Assembly (NCBI RefSeq): GCF_014212135.1
Contig: NZ_JACJVQ010000007.1
Location: forward strand, 186,001 to 250,000
DNA: 64,000 nt
Origin: Cohnella thailandensis
GTDB taxonomy: Bacteria > Bacillota > Bacilli > Paenibacillales > Paenibacillaceae
Direction of reading: 5' to 3'
A model generated the notes under the pieces. The model was not told the DNA's origin and searched no databases. It was given only the letters and a program-made list of their open reading frames with translations. Positions within the stretch are counted from its first letter, which is position 1; the number at the start of each line of letters is the position of its first letter. Position numbers and translations under genes: made by a program. Below are positions 17,799-27,704 of the stretch, piece after piece.

Positions 17799-18626
17799 TT
17801 ACGCTTTTACCGAACCCGCCGTCATCCCTGCCACGATGCGTTTATTGAAGATTAGGAATAAAATAAACGGCGGAATCGTGATCAGCAAAATGTTAGCGAA
17901 CAGCAAATTATACTGCGTGACAAACTGGCTTTGGAAGTTGTACAGCGTCAATTGAACCGTTACGTTGTCCGCCCCGGGAAGGAAATAAAGCGGATTCGTA
18001 AAATCATTAAAAATCGTTACGGAAGACAGGACCACTATCGTCGCCGTTACCGGCTGCAGCAGCGGCATTATTATTCGGAAGAACAAGCGTATGCCGCCGC
18101 ACCCGTCAAGGATCGCCGCTTCGTCGATTTCTCGCGGCACTGTCGCCATGAAATTCTTGTAGAGCATGACCGAGAACGGGAACCCCAGCGCCACTTCAAC
18201 GAGAATAAGCCCGAGCAAAGTCTTGAACAAGCCGATGCCGTCCAGTACCCAGATCGTAGGCACGATCGCGGGAGGAATAATCAATCCGGACAGAATCAGA
18301 AATTCGAATACGGGAGAAGCGCGGCCCTTGCGTCTCTGAAGCACGAAGCCGGCCATGGCGCAAAATAGAATGAGAACAACGATGGAAAATAAGGTCAGAG
18401 CCGTGCTGTTGACAAAGGCCCTTAAGAGCATGTAATCCCGCGTTTCGGCTACTGTACGGATATTGTCCCAAAACTGAGGCGATGTCGGCCAGTTCAGATT
18501 CAGCAACGAAGCCTCCTTCGCATCCTTGCCTGCGTTAACGATCATGAAGTAGAAAGGAATACCGAAGACAAGGAGAGCGAACGCAACGCCAAGAGCTTCG
18601 AAGCCGAAGGATCGGACCCTTCTCAC
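17799..18626 (-). CDS. Sugar ABC transporter permease, MalG type
   Basis: Inner-membrane permease of 275 residues with six membrane helices. The EAA loop that contacts the ATPase reads EIDEAAILDGCGGIRLFFRIIMPL. The start is a GTG overlapping the previous stop (GTGA), with AAAGGAGG upstream. It pairs with the permease at 18623. No ATPase gene is in the cluster; such importers usually share a housekeeping MsmX-type ATPase encoded elsewhere. Confidence 0.92.
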   Translation of the reverse strand: MRRVRSFGFEALGVAFALLVFGIPFYFMIVNAGKDAKEASLLNLNWPTSPQFWDNIRTVAETRDYMLLRAFVNSTALTLFSIVVLILFCAMAGFVLQRRKGRASPVFEFLILSGLIIPPAIVPTIWVLDGIGLFKTLLGLILVEVALGFPFSVMLYKNFMATVPREIDEAAILDGCGGIRLFFRIIMPLLQPVTATIVVLSSVTIFNDFTNPLYFLPGADNVTVQLTLYNFQSQFVTQYNLLFANILLITIPPFILFLIFNKRIVAGMTAGSVKA

Positions 18627-19489
18627 AAATCCACCTCCTTTCGGTTCATGTACAGGTTCAAAGGCACCGCCAGCGCGGCAACTACCAAGAATAGAATCAC
18701 GTTTCCGGCTGTAGCGAGACCATAAAATCCGCCTTGATATTGTTTATAAATAATAGAAGCGATAAGATCGGTCGTAAAACCGGGTCCTCCTTTGGTCATG
18801 GTCCAGATCAGGTCAAAGGATCGAAGACCTCCGATGAACGACAAAATAATGACGGAATGAGTAGCCGGCCTGCTGAGCGGAACGATGATGCTCCAGAATT
18901 TGTTCCACCCGGTGCCCCCATCGATCTGAAGCGCTTCGTAATAATCTTCGGGGATGGAAAGAATGCCGGCGATATAGATGACGAGGGCGATGCCCACTCC
19001 CTTCCAGACATCGACAAACGCTACGGAAAGCAAAGCCAATTTCGGATTGCCGAGCCAGTCCGGTCCCGTTATGCCGACGACGGACAGTGCGGAGTTGATC
19101 AAGCCTTCGGTCGGATGCATCATCATGCTAAAGGCGATACCTATGGCAATCGTGCTTACCAAGGTCGGAAAAAAGATAATGGACCTAAGAAAGTGCTTCG
19201 AACGCAGCTTCGAGGTCAATAACACCCCAAGAAGCAGCCCGAGAACGACTTTAAGGGAACTGGTAACAACGGCGTATATCAACGTGTTTCGAAAGCCAAT
19301 CGCAAGCGACTGCTCCCGGAAGAACATTCGAAAGTTCTCGAAGCCGATGTATTGCCAGTCCGACAAGTCCCAACGCGTAAAGCTGAAGAAAAAGGACGAG
19401 ATCGTAGGGGTAAGGAAAATAAGCAGATAGATAATGCCCGCCGGCAGTAGAAACCAATAGGAATAGGTCCGTTTAAACACGCCATTCAT
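18623..19489 (-). CDS. Sugar ABC transporter permease, MalF type
   Basis: Inner-membrane permease of 288 residues with six helices and an EAA loop, YYEALQIDGGTGWNKFWSIIVPL. Three starts are possible. The ATG at 19489 has AGAGGAG at a 9-bp distance and is preferred; ATG 19495 has the same site at only 3 bp, and GTG 19534 has none. It lies between the binding-protein gene and the second permease in one operon. Confidence 0.9.
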   Translation of the reverse strand: MNGVFKRTYSYWFLLPAGIIYLLIFLTPTISSFFFSFTRWDLSDWQYIGFENFRMFFREQSLAIGFRNTLIYAVVTSSLKVVLGLLLGVLLTSKLRSKHFLRSIIFFPTLVSTIAIGIAFSMMMHPTEGLINSALSVVGITGPDWLGNPKLALLSVAFVDVWKGVGIALVIYIAGILSIPEDYYEALQIDGGTGWNKFWSIIVPLSRPATHSVIILSFIGGLRSFDLIWTMTKGGPGFTTDLIASIIYKQYQGGFYGLATAGNVILFLVVAALAVPLNLYMNRKEVDL

Positions 19490-19593
19490 GTGCATTCTCT
19501 CCTCTATCCTCTGAATTTCTCTCTGTGATAACACCTTTTCGAGAGGAAAGGCGAGACAGCGAACGATGCCCGCTGTCTCTGCCGCTTGCTAGA

Positions 19594-20955
19594 TTACCAG
19601 CCCGACAAGCCAAGTTGCTTCGCTTGCTTCTCGACATCCTGATCGTAGGCTTCGGCGCCTTTCTTGGCGTCCTTGATGCCCGATCCCACCTCGACCGTAA
19701 TTTGCTCCAGGCTCGGTCCTTTGACCGGGGACACGAATTCCAAAGCCGGTGCCGTCTGATTATTATCGAAGTAAGGAAGCATATCCTTGACGAGAGACGG
19801 AACATCATCGGGAATCGATGCTCCCTTGATTAAGTAAGGACCTGTCGGCTTGGACACGGTAGAAGCGACTTCCGTGCCTTCGACGGACGCGACAAAGGCG
19901 ACGAACTGCTTAGCCTCCTCGACATGCTTGCTCTCCTTATAGATGTAAGCCGCTCCGGGCATCCAGACGGTTAGACCGTTCGAAGAAGCGTCGTCTCCCG
20001 GCTGAGCGAAGAAGCCAAGGTTCTCGATTTGATCCGGGTAATTTTGAAGGATGGCCGGGGTAGCAAACGACAGCATCGGATATTGAACCCCCTTGCCCTC
20101 CGCAAGCATTTTCAATCCGACATCATAGGTAGTCGCCAACAAGTCCTTGTTCATCAGCCCTTTGTCGTGCAGCTCCTGCAGCTTCTCGAAAGCGCGAAGC
20201 ATGGCAGGCGTTCCCGCATTTGTTGCCTTATGGGCCGTGAAGTCCTCCGCGAATGAAGGAACTTGTGCTTGAACGTTGTAATAATCGGCAAGAACGACGA
20301 GCTGAGACGTCCACGTATCTTTGTAGCTGCCGATGACGGGCGTCATGCCTGCCTCCTTGATTTTCTCGCTGTTGGCGATGAGCTCCGCCCAAGTCTTCGG
20401 AACCTGCAAGCCAAGGTCGGCGTACACTTTCTTGTTGTAGAACCAGCCTCCGGCCATCGTCGAGGCCGTCGGCGCCCCATATACTTTGCCGTTATAGGAG
20501 ACGGTCGATTTAAACGAATCGATCACGTTCTGCTGGAAGGCTTCGTTCGTTAGATCGACCATATTCTTCTCAGGAGTAAGCGCTTGCATTAAGGACCCGG
20601 AATTGTAGAAAAAGACATCTGTCATATCGCCCGTAGCCAATCGAGTCTTTACAATATTGTCGCCTTCGGTGCCTCCCGGCCGAGTCTCCAACTCCACTTT
20701 GATGTTGGGGTATTTCTTCTCGAATGCGGCAATATAGGCGTTAGCCGTGTTGACTGCGTCCTGCGAATTGTCCGTGGATAATGTAATGGTCACTTCCTTG
20801 GCGTCAGCCGTTCCTTCGGCCGTCTCGCTTTGGGATGGAGAAGCGGAGCTCTTCTCTTCATTTCCGTCGTTTCCCCCGCAAGCCGATAGCGCTCCAGCAA
20901 GCAAAATAACGGATAACAGCGTCAATCCCGGTTTCATCTTTGTCATCGTGTTCAC
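19594..20955 (-). CDS. Sugar ABC transporter substrate-binding lipoprotein
   Basis: Extracellular lipid-anchored solute-binding protein of 453 residues (family 1, MalE/UgpB type). The lipobox is LSAC with the lipidated Cys near residue 26, followed by an acidic, serine-rich linker. The body has the typical order: ITLSTDNSQ near the front, GGWFYNKKVYADLGLQVPKTW in the middle, and late NLGFFAQPGDD. The start is a GTG after AGGGGGAT. It is preceded by a catabolite-repression-like site and lies directly downstream of its YesM/YesN pair. The downstream GH53 suggests galacto-oligosaccharides as ligand; this is inference. Confidence 0.9.
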   Translation of the reverse strand: MNTMTKMKPGLTLLSVILLAGALSACGGNDGNEEKSSASPSQSETAEGTADAKEVTITLSTDNSQDAVNTANAYIAAFEKKYPNIKVELETRPGGTEGDNIVKTRLATGDMTDVFFYNSGSLMQALTPEKNMVDLTNEAFQQNVIDSFKSTVSYNGKVYGAPTASTMAGGWFYNKKVYADLGLQVPKTWAELIANSEKIKEAGMTPVIGSYKDTWTSQLVVLADYYNVQAQVPSFAEDFTAHKATNAGTPAMLRAFEKLQELHDKGLMNKDLLATTYDVGLKMLAEGKGVQYPMLSFATPAILQNYPDQIENLGFFAQPGDDASSNGLTVWMPGAAYIYKESKHVEEAKQFVAFVASVEGTEVASTVSKPTGPYLIKGASIPDDVPSLVKDMLPYFDNNQTAPALEFVSPVKGPSLEQITVEVGSGIKDAKKGAEAYDQDVEKQAKQLGLSGW

Positions 20956-21038
20956 TTTGATAGATCCCCCTAACTTGAATGGTTAACCGGTTTTGAAGCT
21001 TCCCGGCCTTCTCATTGTAGCGAATCGCCCGACCGGGA

Positions 21039-21053
21039 AGTAAGCGCTTTAAA
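21039..21053 (-). promoter_or_regulatory. Probable CcpA cre site before the binding-protein gene
   Basis: The minus strand reads TTTAAAGCGCTTACT, which fits the cre consensus WTGNAANCGNWNNCW with one mismatch. It lies just upstream of a -10-like TACAAT for the importer operon. Repression by preferred sugars is expected. Confidence 0.5.
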
Positions 21054-21055
21054 TT

Positions 21056-22822
21056 TCAGGTATCCGTCGTATTTTTAAGGTTTGACGGTTGAAACCGGAC
21101 CGCAATTCGTGTCCCGGCTCCAGGCTGGCTCCAAATCTCCAGCATGCTTCGCTCGCCATAAGCCAAACGCAATCGTTCCTTTACGTTCCGCAACCCGTAG
21201 CCATGTTCCGTAACCGATAGAGATTCCATGCCGACCCCATCGTCCTCGACGGTCAACAGCAAATCTTCTCCTTCGCGAACTCCCTTAAGCCATATCGTGC
21301 CTTCGCCCAATTTGGGCTCCAAACCGTGGAAGATCGCATTTTCAACAAGCGGTTGAAGAAGAAGCTTCATGATTTCGCAGTCCAACATCGAATCCTCGAC
21401 TTCCTCCACATAGCGGAACCGATTCTCGAACCGAAGGTTCTGGATGCGGATATAGTGCCGGATATGAAGGAGCTCATCGCGGACCGCGATCGAATCCCTT
21501 CCCTTGTTCAGGCTGAGTTTGAAACTAACGGAGAGAGACTCCGCCATATCCGCGATTTGATCGTTATCGTCAAGAACGGCCATCCAGTAGATGGAATCGA
21601 GCGTGTTGTAGAGAAAATGAGGCTTGATCTGAGACTGCAGGGCGCGCAATTCCGCCTCCCGCTCCTTAAGCTCGGAGCGGATCAGCCTCGCGGATAATTC
21701 CTCGTTATGACGGACTATTCTCTTGAATGTCTCACCGATGACTCCGACCTCGTCGTTGCCGAACATGACGGGAAAATCGCGGGTGCCTTTGGTCCAGTCC
21801 AGCATCATTTTCTTGAGCTTCAGAAGCGGCTTGGTTACCGTCCTGGATATCAGGTAGGAAATCGCAAGGGCAACCGCCGCGAACGCCACCGCGATCGCCG
21901 TCGTCACCCATGGAATGTTGCGGGATTGACGTAGCAGCTCCGACGAACGCACCAGATGAAGAAAAGTCCACCCCGTCGTCTGATTATCGTAGAATCCGAC
22001 CAGGTACCCCTGCTTTCTTAAGCTGCTTATCGTCCTTCCGAGGCTGCCGTTCTCCGGTAAGAGACCGCTATCGCCGAAGACCGCCTGCGTGACTCCTTGG
22101 CGTTCGTCGAGACTCATATAGCTGCCGTACTCTCCGTCATTACCGAACACTTTGGAGAAGATCGTTTTGGAAACGTTAATGACGAGGATGCCGATCGGCT
22201 CGCCGTCGGTCGCGCTCTTGTCCCGGAACAGCTTAATGGTCGAGAAAGACGATTCCGAATCGCCGAAGATATCCGTCGGATAATAAATGACTTTGCCCTT
22301 GCTATCATAAGCGTCAAGGTACCAATCGGATTCCCTGATGCTCTGGTCGCGATCCGGTCCTTCGTATCGTCCGGCGTCATCCGATCTTCCGGAGCAAGCG
22401 ACGCGAAGCCGTAGATCGAACAAGCAAATGGACGTTACATATTTGGTGTCGGCGGAGCTGTTGCTAATCATCCTCTGCAAGATCGCCGACGTGCCTGCCT
22501 GACGGTTCTCGGACCGCGAAAATGAATCCTCTTCCGACTTCGCGATCAGATCGCCGCGGATCGCGTCGTTCACAACGATCGAGAAATGAAGTCCGTTAAT
22601 ATTGCGAAAGAGAAGATCGGCAATCTCGCTGGACGTCCGCAAACGGTCCCTATTCGACTTCTCGTTCATATCCATGACCGTCGCTTTGGAGATGTTGTAG
22701 GAGGTATAGCCCAATAACAAAATGGCGGGGAGCGCCCATAGGATCATGGCAACGAGAAACCGGTTCCGGATGGTCCGGATTCTAAGCGAAAATCGGAACT
22801 TAGACGTCTTCATCGTTCGCAT
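21056..22822 (-). CDS. YesM-type sensor histidine kinase
   Basis: Membrane sensor kinase of 588 residues. TM1 is near residues 22-45 (FLVAMILWALPAILLLGY), then an outside sensor region, TM2 (TTAIAVAFAAVALAISYLI), HAMP, and the phospho-acceptor His in QIKPHFLYNTLDSIYWM. The ATPase motif is VEDDGVGM. The start overlaps the regulator's 3' end, so translation is coupled; an ATG three codons later (22813) is equally possible. It is transcribed before the ABC operon it probably controls. Confidence 0.92.
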   Translation of the reverse strand: MRTMKTSKFRFSLRIRTIRNRFLVAMILWALPAILLLGYTSYNISKATVMDMNEKSNRDRLRTSSEIADLLFRNINGLHFSIVVNDAIRGDLIAKSEEDSFSRSENRQAGTSAILQRMISNSSADTKYVTSICLFDLRLRVACSGRSDDAGRYEGPDRDQSIRESDWYLDAYDSKGKVIYYPTDIFGDSESSFSTIKLFRDKSATDGEPIGILVINVSKTIFSKVFGNDGEYGSYMSLDERQGVTQAVFGDSGLLPENGSLGRTISSLRKQGYLVGFYDNQTTGWTFLHLVRSSELLRQSRNIPWVTTAIAVAFAAVALAISYLISRTVTKPLLKLKKMMLDWTKGTRDFPVMFGNDEVGVIGETFKRIVRHNEELSARLIRSELKEREAELRALQSQIKPHFLYNTLDSIYWMAVLDDNDQIADMAESLSVSFKLSLNKGRDSIAVRDELLHIRHYIRIQNLRFENRFRYVEEVEDSMLDCEIMKLLLQPLVENAIFHGLEPKLGEGTIWLKGVREGEDLLLTVEDDGVGMESLSVTEHGYGLRNVKERLRLAYGERSMLEIWSQPGAGTRIAVRFQPSNLKNTTDT

Positions 22823-24311
22823 ACCTTCGTCCCGCGGCGTGCAGATCGCGGTAGTGACCCGGCGTCATTCCGACCGCTCTCTTGAACGTCTCCGCGAAGT
22901 GTCTCTGATTGACATAGCCAACCTTGCCGTATACCTCGTGAACCCGCTCTCCTTCTCTAAGCAAAGCCTTTGCTTTCTCCATTCGGATACCCGTCAGATA
23001 TTTTCTATAGGAGACGCCAAGGCGCTCTTTGAACAATAAACTTAAGTAGGCGGGATGAAGCTCGGCGAGATCCGCGAGCTCCTGAAGCGAAAGGTCCTGG
23101 GCGTAGCGTTCCTCCATATAATCCAGAATTCTCTCCAGAGAGGCATGTTTCATCTCGCGCCTAGCGCTAGTCGTCCAGGCGACCAGTTCCTCCAACTTGC
23201 CGCGCATCCAGTCGAACATTCGGTCGAGAGCGTCAAGCTCATGAAGCTCCCGGTGGCGAACGATCCCTAGACTTGTCATGTCCCTCCCCGTCTCTCTGGC
23301 AATGTCCACACATAAAAACACAAGCTTAAGCAACTCCTCTTCCACTCGCTCCGGCGTTAGTCTGCGTTCTTTCGTCCAGGCTCGGAATCCGTTCAACGCC
23401 CATTCCAATCCTTCCTTATCTCCCGTTCGAAGGGAGACTATGATCGCCTCCTCGTGCTGCTGAAGGTCGACATAGCCCTTGCTTTCTTTTCCTTCGACGT
23501 CTTCAATTCGAACCCGGCCGCTTTCTTCCAGGAATTTGCCGTATCGCAGCGCCCGGATGGCCTCCCGATAGCTTCGTTTCGCTTCTCCGAGCGAAGCGTA
23601 GGTTCTGCCCGAGCCGTAAAGCACCCGGTTATCCCAATGGTTTAATTGCTCCTCCAATGCCGGACTTCTCTTCTCCGCGTGAAACACGACCGAAAGATAC
23701 TCGTTGCCGTTCCTGACTTTAATCTCCCTATAAAGCGGATGTTCGGGCAACGGAGGACCCGCGCACTCGAAAGCAAAAACCGTTACGGCGGACAAGCGGG
23801 AACTACCCTCGCCGAAGGTTTCCTTCCATCTTGCCGTCGCTTCTTCGCCGATCAACAGCAACTCGAGAGTCGCCATCTCCAGCCTCTCTTCCCGGCTTTC
23901 CTCCCATTTGACTTTAAGCTCGCTGAACGCTTGTTCCTTCCCGATGATCTCGAGGGTCCGGGCAATGGCCTTCTCTACCTTGGTCATCGTGATAGGCTTC
24001 TCTAGGTAATCCACGACCCCGAGACCGATGGCCCGCCGAACGTATTCGAACTCGTTGTACCCGCTAAAGACGATAAACATCGTATTAGACAATTCCGCGG
24101 ACAATTTCTCGATCAATTCCAAGCCATTCATGCCTGGCATTCGTATATCCGTTAGCACGATATGCGGTTGAATCCGGCGCGCCAGTCGCAAGGCGGATAA
24201 ACCGTCCCTCGCCGTTCCCGCCAGCTCGATGCCGAATCGGCCCCAATCGATCTTCTTCATTAGTCCCGTTAATACGATGGGCTCGTCGTCAAATACAACC
24301 GCTTTTAACAT
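22800..24311 (-). CDS. YesN-type response regulator, AraC output domain
   Basis: Response regulator of 503 residues. Receiver: DDE at 8-10, phospho-acceptor Asp55 in VLTDIRMPG, and the lysine in YLEKPI. The C-terminal AraC helix-turn-helix pair is intact (LQELADLAELHPAYLSLLFK and VGYVNQRHFAETFKRAVG). AAGGAGAGG precedes the ATG. It is the first gene of the pair, with the kinase overlapping its end. The importer and GH53 genes immediately downstream are the expected targets. Confidence 0.92.
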   Translation of the reverse strand: MLKAVVFDDEPIVLTGLMKKIDWGRFGIELAGTARDGLSALRLARRIQPHIVLTDIRMPGMNGLELIEKLSAELSNTMFIVFSGYNEFEYVRRAIGLGVVDYLEKPITMTKVEKAIARTLEIIGKEQAFSELKVKWEESREERLEMATLELLLIGEEATARWKETFGEGSSRLSAVTVFAFECAGPPLPEHPLYREIKVRNGNEYLSVVFHAEKRSPALEEQLNHWDNRVLYGSGRTYASLGEAKRSYREAIRALRYGKFLEESGRVRIEDVEGKESKGYVDLQQHEEAIIVSLRTGDKEGLEWALNGFRAWTKERRLTPERVEEELLKLVFLCVDIARETGRDMTSLGIVRHRELHELDALDRMFDWMRGKLEELVAWTTSARREMKHASLERILDYMEERYAQDLSLQELADLAELHPAYLSLLFKERLGVSYRKYLTGIRMEKAKALLREGERVHEVYGKVGYVNQRHFAETFKRAVGMTPGHYRDLHAAGRRYANDEDV

Positions 24312-24427
24312 ACTCGCCTCTCCTTGTCGTCAAATACATCCGCTGCAAGTTTACAGAGTTTTCAAACGCGATTACATAACGTTTTTTAAAGGCGGAATAT
24401 CGATATCTTAAGATTGGTGCAAAATAA

Positions 24428-24455
24428 GGAGGGCTGCCTATTTAGCAAGCCCCCC
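24428..24455 (-). terminator. Terminator after the GH78 gene
   Basis: The minus strand forms GGGGGGCTTGCT, a short AAAT loop, AGGCAGCCCTCC and then TTATTTT. It follows the GH78 stop by about 24 bp and ends the second ABC operon. Confidence 0.65.
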
Positions 24456-24478
24456 TACCTATTTGCAAAATTGGTCCA

Positions 24479-26857
24479 TTAATTAGACAAGAGAACGGAT
24501 ACGCTGAATGCTCCTCCTGTCTCGACTCGGGTCCTTCGTCCATTCGGCAAGCGTATGACGCAAGGTACCTGCTCCGGCCATTTCGCCGACAGATGAAACC
24601 TTTCACCTTCGAGATGCCAATGGATATCCACCGGTCCATGAGAAGTCATTACTCGACCTTGCGCTTGATGCAGTCGGCCAATCCTCGGCTGGATCTCGAT
24701 TTCGCCATAACCCGGAGCGATCGGCAGAACGCCAAGCGTCTCGGCCAAATATTCGTAGACCGGAACCGATCCCCACGCATGGGCATCGCTTCTCTGGCTG
24801 ACCGTATCTTCCATCCACGTTGTTAAATTATCCTTTGCCATTTGTCGCCATGGAGCGAAGAGCTCGTACACTTGGTTGTACAAGCCCGTCATGCTTAGCG
24901 CGCGAAACAGATAAAACGACATGGCGAAGGAACAAGGAACGAAAGCGTCGTCCGTCAAGGCAATTTCCATTATTCTTCGGGCTTCGTCGCCGGTCGAAGT
25001 TCCGCTCAGAATCGCCCATATTTGCGAATGCTGGCTGAATTCTTCGGAACCGGGCCCGTCCGTAAAACAACCGAAATGAAGCTCCGATCGGCAATTCTCT
25101 CGGACCGCTTGGCGCATCTGCTCGGCACGGCCTTCATATTCCTCCGCCAGCCCATGCCTGCCCGCGAAATATGCCAACTCCGCAGCCTGCTGCAGAGCAT
25201 AGGCGTACATTAGACAGTAAACCGTAGACGGCCCCTTCTTCGCGGCATCCGGAACGCCGTAGCTCTCTTTCCAGCGGTCCGCCCAATCGACGAAAGACCA
25301 GTATCTCGGGTTCATGCGCCCCACGAGTCCTCTGTCGTCTCTCATTCGGTGGAAGTAGCCAAGAATCGCATCTACGCTAGGTAAGTATCTCGCGATTAAA
25401 TCGCGGTCCCCCGCGAACATCATATGATCGTGGAGCATGAATATCCAATATAGCGAGAATCCCGGGATGACCTGAGCTTCATCGGAAGGATACCGGGATT
25501 GGGTGAGTCCTTGCGGAAGAAGAGAGCTGTGAAAATCGTAGAAGGTTTTCCGAGCCAATCGATCGTCGCCGGACAAGGAATAGGTGAACAGGATTTGAGA
25601 ACGCGTATCCATGACGTACTGAAGCTGCTCGTAATAGGGGCAATCCTCGTACGTCTCGTGCATGCATCGCCGAAGCGTTCTTACGCTAATGTCCCACAGA
25701 AGATCTTCTTCGGGATCGGAGGAACGATAGGAAGCGGCTACGTCGAGCGGGTATCCCGTCTCCCTGTAGCCGAATCCGATTAAATCGAATGGCTCTTCTC
25801 CCGTCTCGATGACCAATCTGACGTACCTGAAAGTCCGAAACCAGAAAGGCTCGTAGATTTCGGGCGACAACGGAGACAGCGTACCGTCGCCGGAAACCTT
25901 ATAAACGTCTTCGTCCCCATAGAGTTCTCCGTTAACGCTGTCCGTACGATCCCCTTTATCGCGCAACCAAGGGACAAGAACGGGTTCGCGCTCGTAGCAT
26001 TCGGCGCATAGCAGTCGAATGACGGTTCCTTTCCCCCGGCTCATTGACAATGCCAAATATCCCGTCGTCAGCTCGCCTGCATCCAAGTCCACGACGGCTA
26101 TCGTCCGGGGTGGAATTCCAACAGGCGAATCCTCCCTAATCAGTCGCTGCCACAATTCTAGCTCGACATCCGAATACAGAATTCGGCTGACTTGATTAAA
26201 CCTTCGCTCCGTTTCGTACAATGCCGGTATCGGCCGTTCGCTTAGCTCCCAAGGCTTCAATCCTCCATGCTGAATATCGAATTCGTAGGCGACGACATGA
26301 ATCCATGCCGCGGAATCAAAGCAAGCATCCATCCATCCGATCGGCTTGCGAGCCGCATCGACCGTCTCCGCGATCCCCAGAAACTGAGTGTACACGCCCT
26401 GGGATAATTGAATCGACTCGTCCTTCAAGCAGATCCAGGACTCGTCACTATGAACCCTTGCCGTGCAGACGCCCTTCTCATCGATAATATCCGCATGGAC
26501 ATACAAGCCAGGCAGCCTCGTGCGCCATACGGACTGATTCCCGCCGCCGAGATAGGGGTAACGCAAGACCTGAACGGCCAGAATATTGACCCCTTCTCTC
26601 AAGAGATTGCCGATCTCCACCGAATCGTAATACCAGGTAAAGCGGTCCCCTTTGCAGGGGCCTCGGCTAACGGGGACGCCGTTCACCCATAATCGATATC
26701 GACTGTCCGCCGATATCCGGATCGCACAGGCGTGAACTCCCCGTTCCAATTCGAAAGTCTTGCGGTAATAAACGAATTTGCCTACGCCGACCTCGTCCTC
26801 CGGCCTCCAATCCGGAGTCCAGATCCACTTCGCTTCCTCTTCCCAGGATGGACTCAT
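24479..26857 (-). CDS. GH78 alpha-L-rhamnosidase-like enzyme
   Basis: Glycoside hydrolase of 792 residues without a signal peptide. The N-terminal beta-sandwich has the carbohydrate-binding look of the family (ISADSRYRLWVNG, with VPVSRGPCKGD). The (alpha/alpha)6 catalytic domain follows, with EDCPYYEQLQYVMDTRSQ in the place of the GH78 acid motif. It ends in a beta-sandwich (GPVDIHWHLEGERFHLSAKWP). It would release terminal alpha-L-rhamnose from an imported oligosaccharide in the cytoplasm. It is the last gene of the ABC operon that begins at 29994. The divergence from typical DERxGWTGD GH78 enzymes leaves the exact sugar open. Confidence 0.82.
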   Translation of the reverse strand: MSPSWEEEAKWIWTPDWRPEDEVGVGKFVYYRKTFELERGVHACAIRISADSRYRLWVNGVPVSRGPCKGDRFTWYYDSVEIGNLLREGVNILAVQVLRYPYLGGGNQSVWRTRLPGLYVHADIIDEKGVCTARVHSDESWICLKDESIQLSQGVYTQFLGIAETVDAARKPIGWMDACFDSAAWIHVVAYEFDIQHGGLKPWELSERPIPALYETERRFNQVSRILYSDVELELWQRLIREDSPVGIPPRTIAVVDLDAGELTTGYLALSMSRGKGTVIRLLCAECYEREPVLVPWLRDKGDRTDSVNGELYGDEDVYKVSGDGTLSPLSPEIYEPFWFRTFRYVRLVIETGEEPFDLIGFGYRETGYPLDVAASYRSSDPEEDLLWDISVRTLRRCMHETYEDCPYYEQLQYVMDTRSQILFTYSLSGDDRLARKTFYDFHSSLLPQGLTQSRYPSDEAQVIPGFSLYWIFMLHDHMMFAGDRDLIARYLPSVDAILGYFHRMRDDRGLVGRMNPRYWSFVDWADRWKESYGVPDAAKKGPSTVYCLMYAYALQQAAELAYFAGRHGLAEEYEGRAEQMRQAVRENCRSELHFGCFTDGPGSEEFSQHSQIWAILSGTSTGDEARRIMEIALTDDAFVPCSFAMSFYLFRALSMTGLYNQVYELFAPWRQMAKDNLTTWMEDTVSQRSDAHAWGSVPVYEYLAETLGVLPIAPGYGEIEIQPRIGRLHQAQGRVMTSHGPVDIHWHLEGERFHLSAKWPEQVPCVIRLPNGRRTRVETGGAFSVSVLLSN

Positions 26858-26882
26858 GTCTCTCCTCCTCGATCCTTAAGAA

Positions 26883-27704
26883 TTATTCTTTAACGCTGCC
26901 GGACGCGACGCCGGAGATGATCCGCTCCGAGAATAGGAAGAAGAGAAGCAATATCGGCACCGTCGCCAGCACGGAAGTGGCCAGAGCCTTGTCCATGCTC
27001 AGCAAGATGTTGCTCGTATACTTCATGACGGCTAGCGGAATGGTCTTGACGGCTTCATCCTGCAACAGGATAAGCGGCAGGAAGAACTGATTCCATACGC
27101 TGACCGACAGGACAATGCATAGGCTCACTATGACCGGAGAAGCCAACGGGAACATGATGCGATAGAAGATTCTCCATTCCCCGGCCCCTTCCAGCCGCGC
27201 CGATTCCGCAAGAGCTTCCGGCAAGCCGGAGAAGAAGTTCGTCAGAAGCAATACGGGCATCGAAAGCCCGGCGGACAACACCAGGATAACGCTCCAAGGG
27301 GAATTAATGAGATCCAGATTCTTGATAATCAGAAAAACGGGCACGACGCCGAGCTGTATGGGAAACATTAACCCCACCAAAAAATACATCATCACGCCTT
27401 GTTTGAACTTGAATTTGTATCGCCCCAAACCGTATGCGACCATGGAGGAAAGGATAACGGTGATCAGTAACGTCGCAGCAAGAATAAACACGCTGTTAAG
27501 GATGTTCGTTCCGAAATGATCGTCTCGGAAGACAGCCGCATAAGAATCGAAAGTGAACTCCCGAGGCCAACCGATCGTGTTCGTCAAGACGTCCTGCTTG
27601 GATCGGAACGAATTCCAGACGAGATAGCCCAGAATCAATAAAGTAAAACAGGAGTATATCCACAAGACTACCTTGGTTAAATACAGTCGTTTCGTATCTG
27701 CCAT
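26883..27704 (-). CDS. Sugar ABC transporter permease, MalG type
   Basis: Inner-membrane permease of 273 residues with six helices. The EAA loop is LAESARLEGAGEWRIFYRIMFPL. The ATG directly abuts the stop of the preceding permease, and AGGAGG lies inside the end of that gene, so the two are translated together. It is 25 bp ahead of the GH78 gene. Confidence 0.92.
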   Translation of the reverse strand: MADTKRLYLTKVVLWIYSCFTLLILGYLVWNSFRSKQDVLTNTIGWPREFTFDSYAAVFRDDHFGTNILNSVFILAATLLITVILSSMVAYGLGRYKFKFKQGVMMYFLVGLMFPIQLGVVPVFLIIKNLDLINSPWSVILVLSAGLSMPVLLLTNFFSGLPEALAESARLEGAGEWRIFYRIMFPLASPVIVSLCIVLSVSVWNQFFLPLILLQDEAVKTIPLAVMKYTSNILLSMDKALATSVLATVPILLLFFLFSERIISGVASGSVKE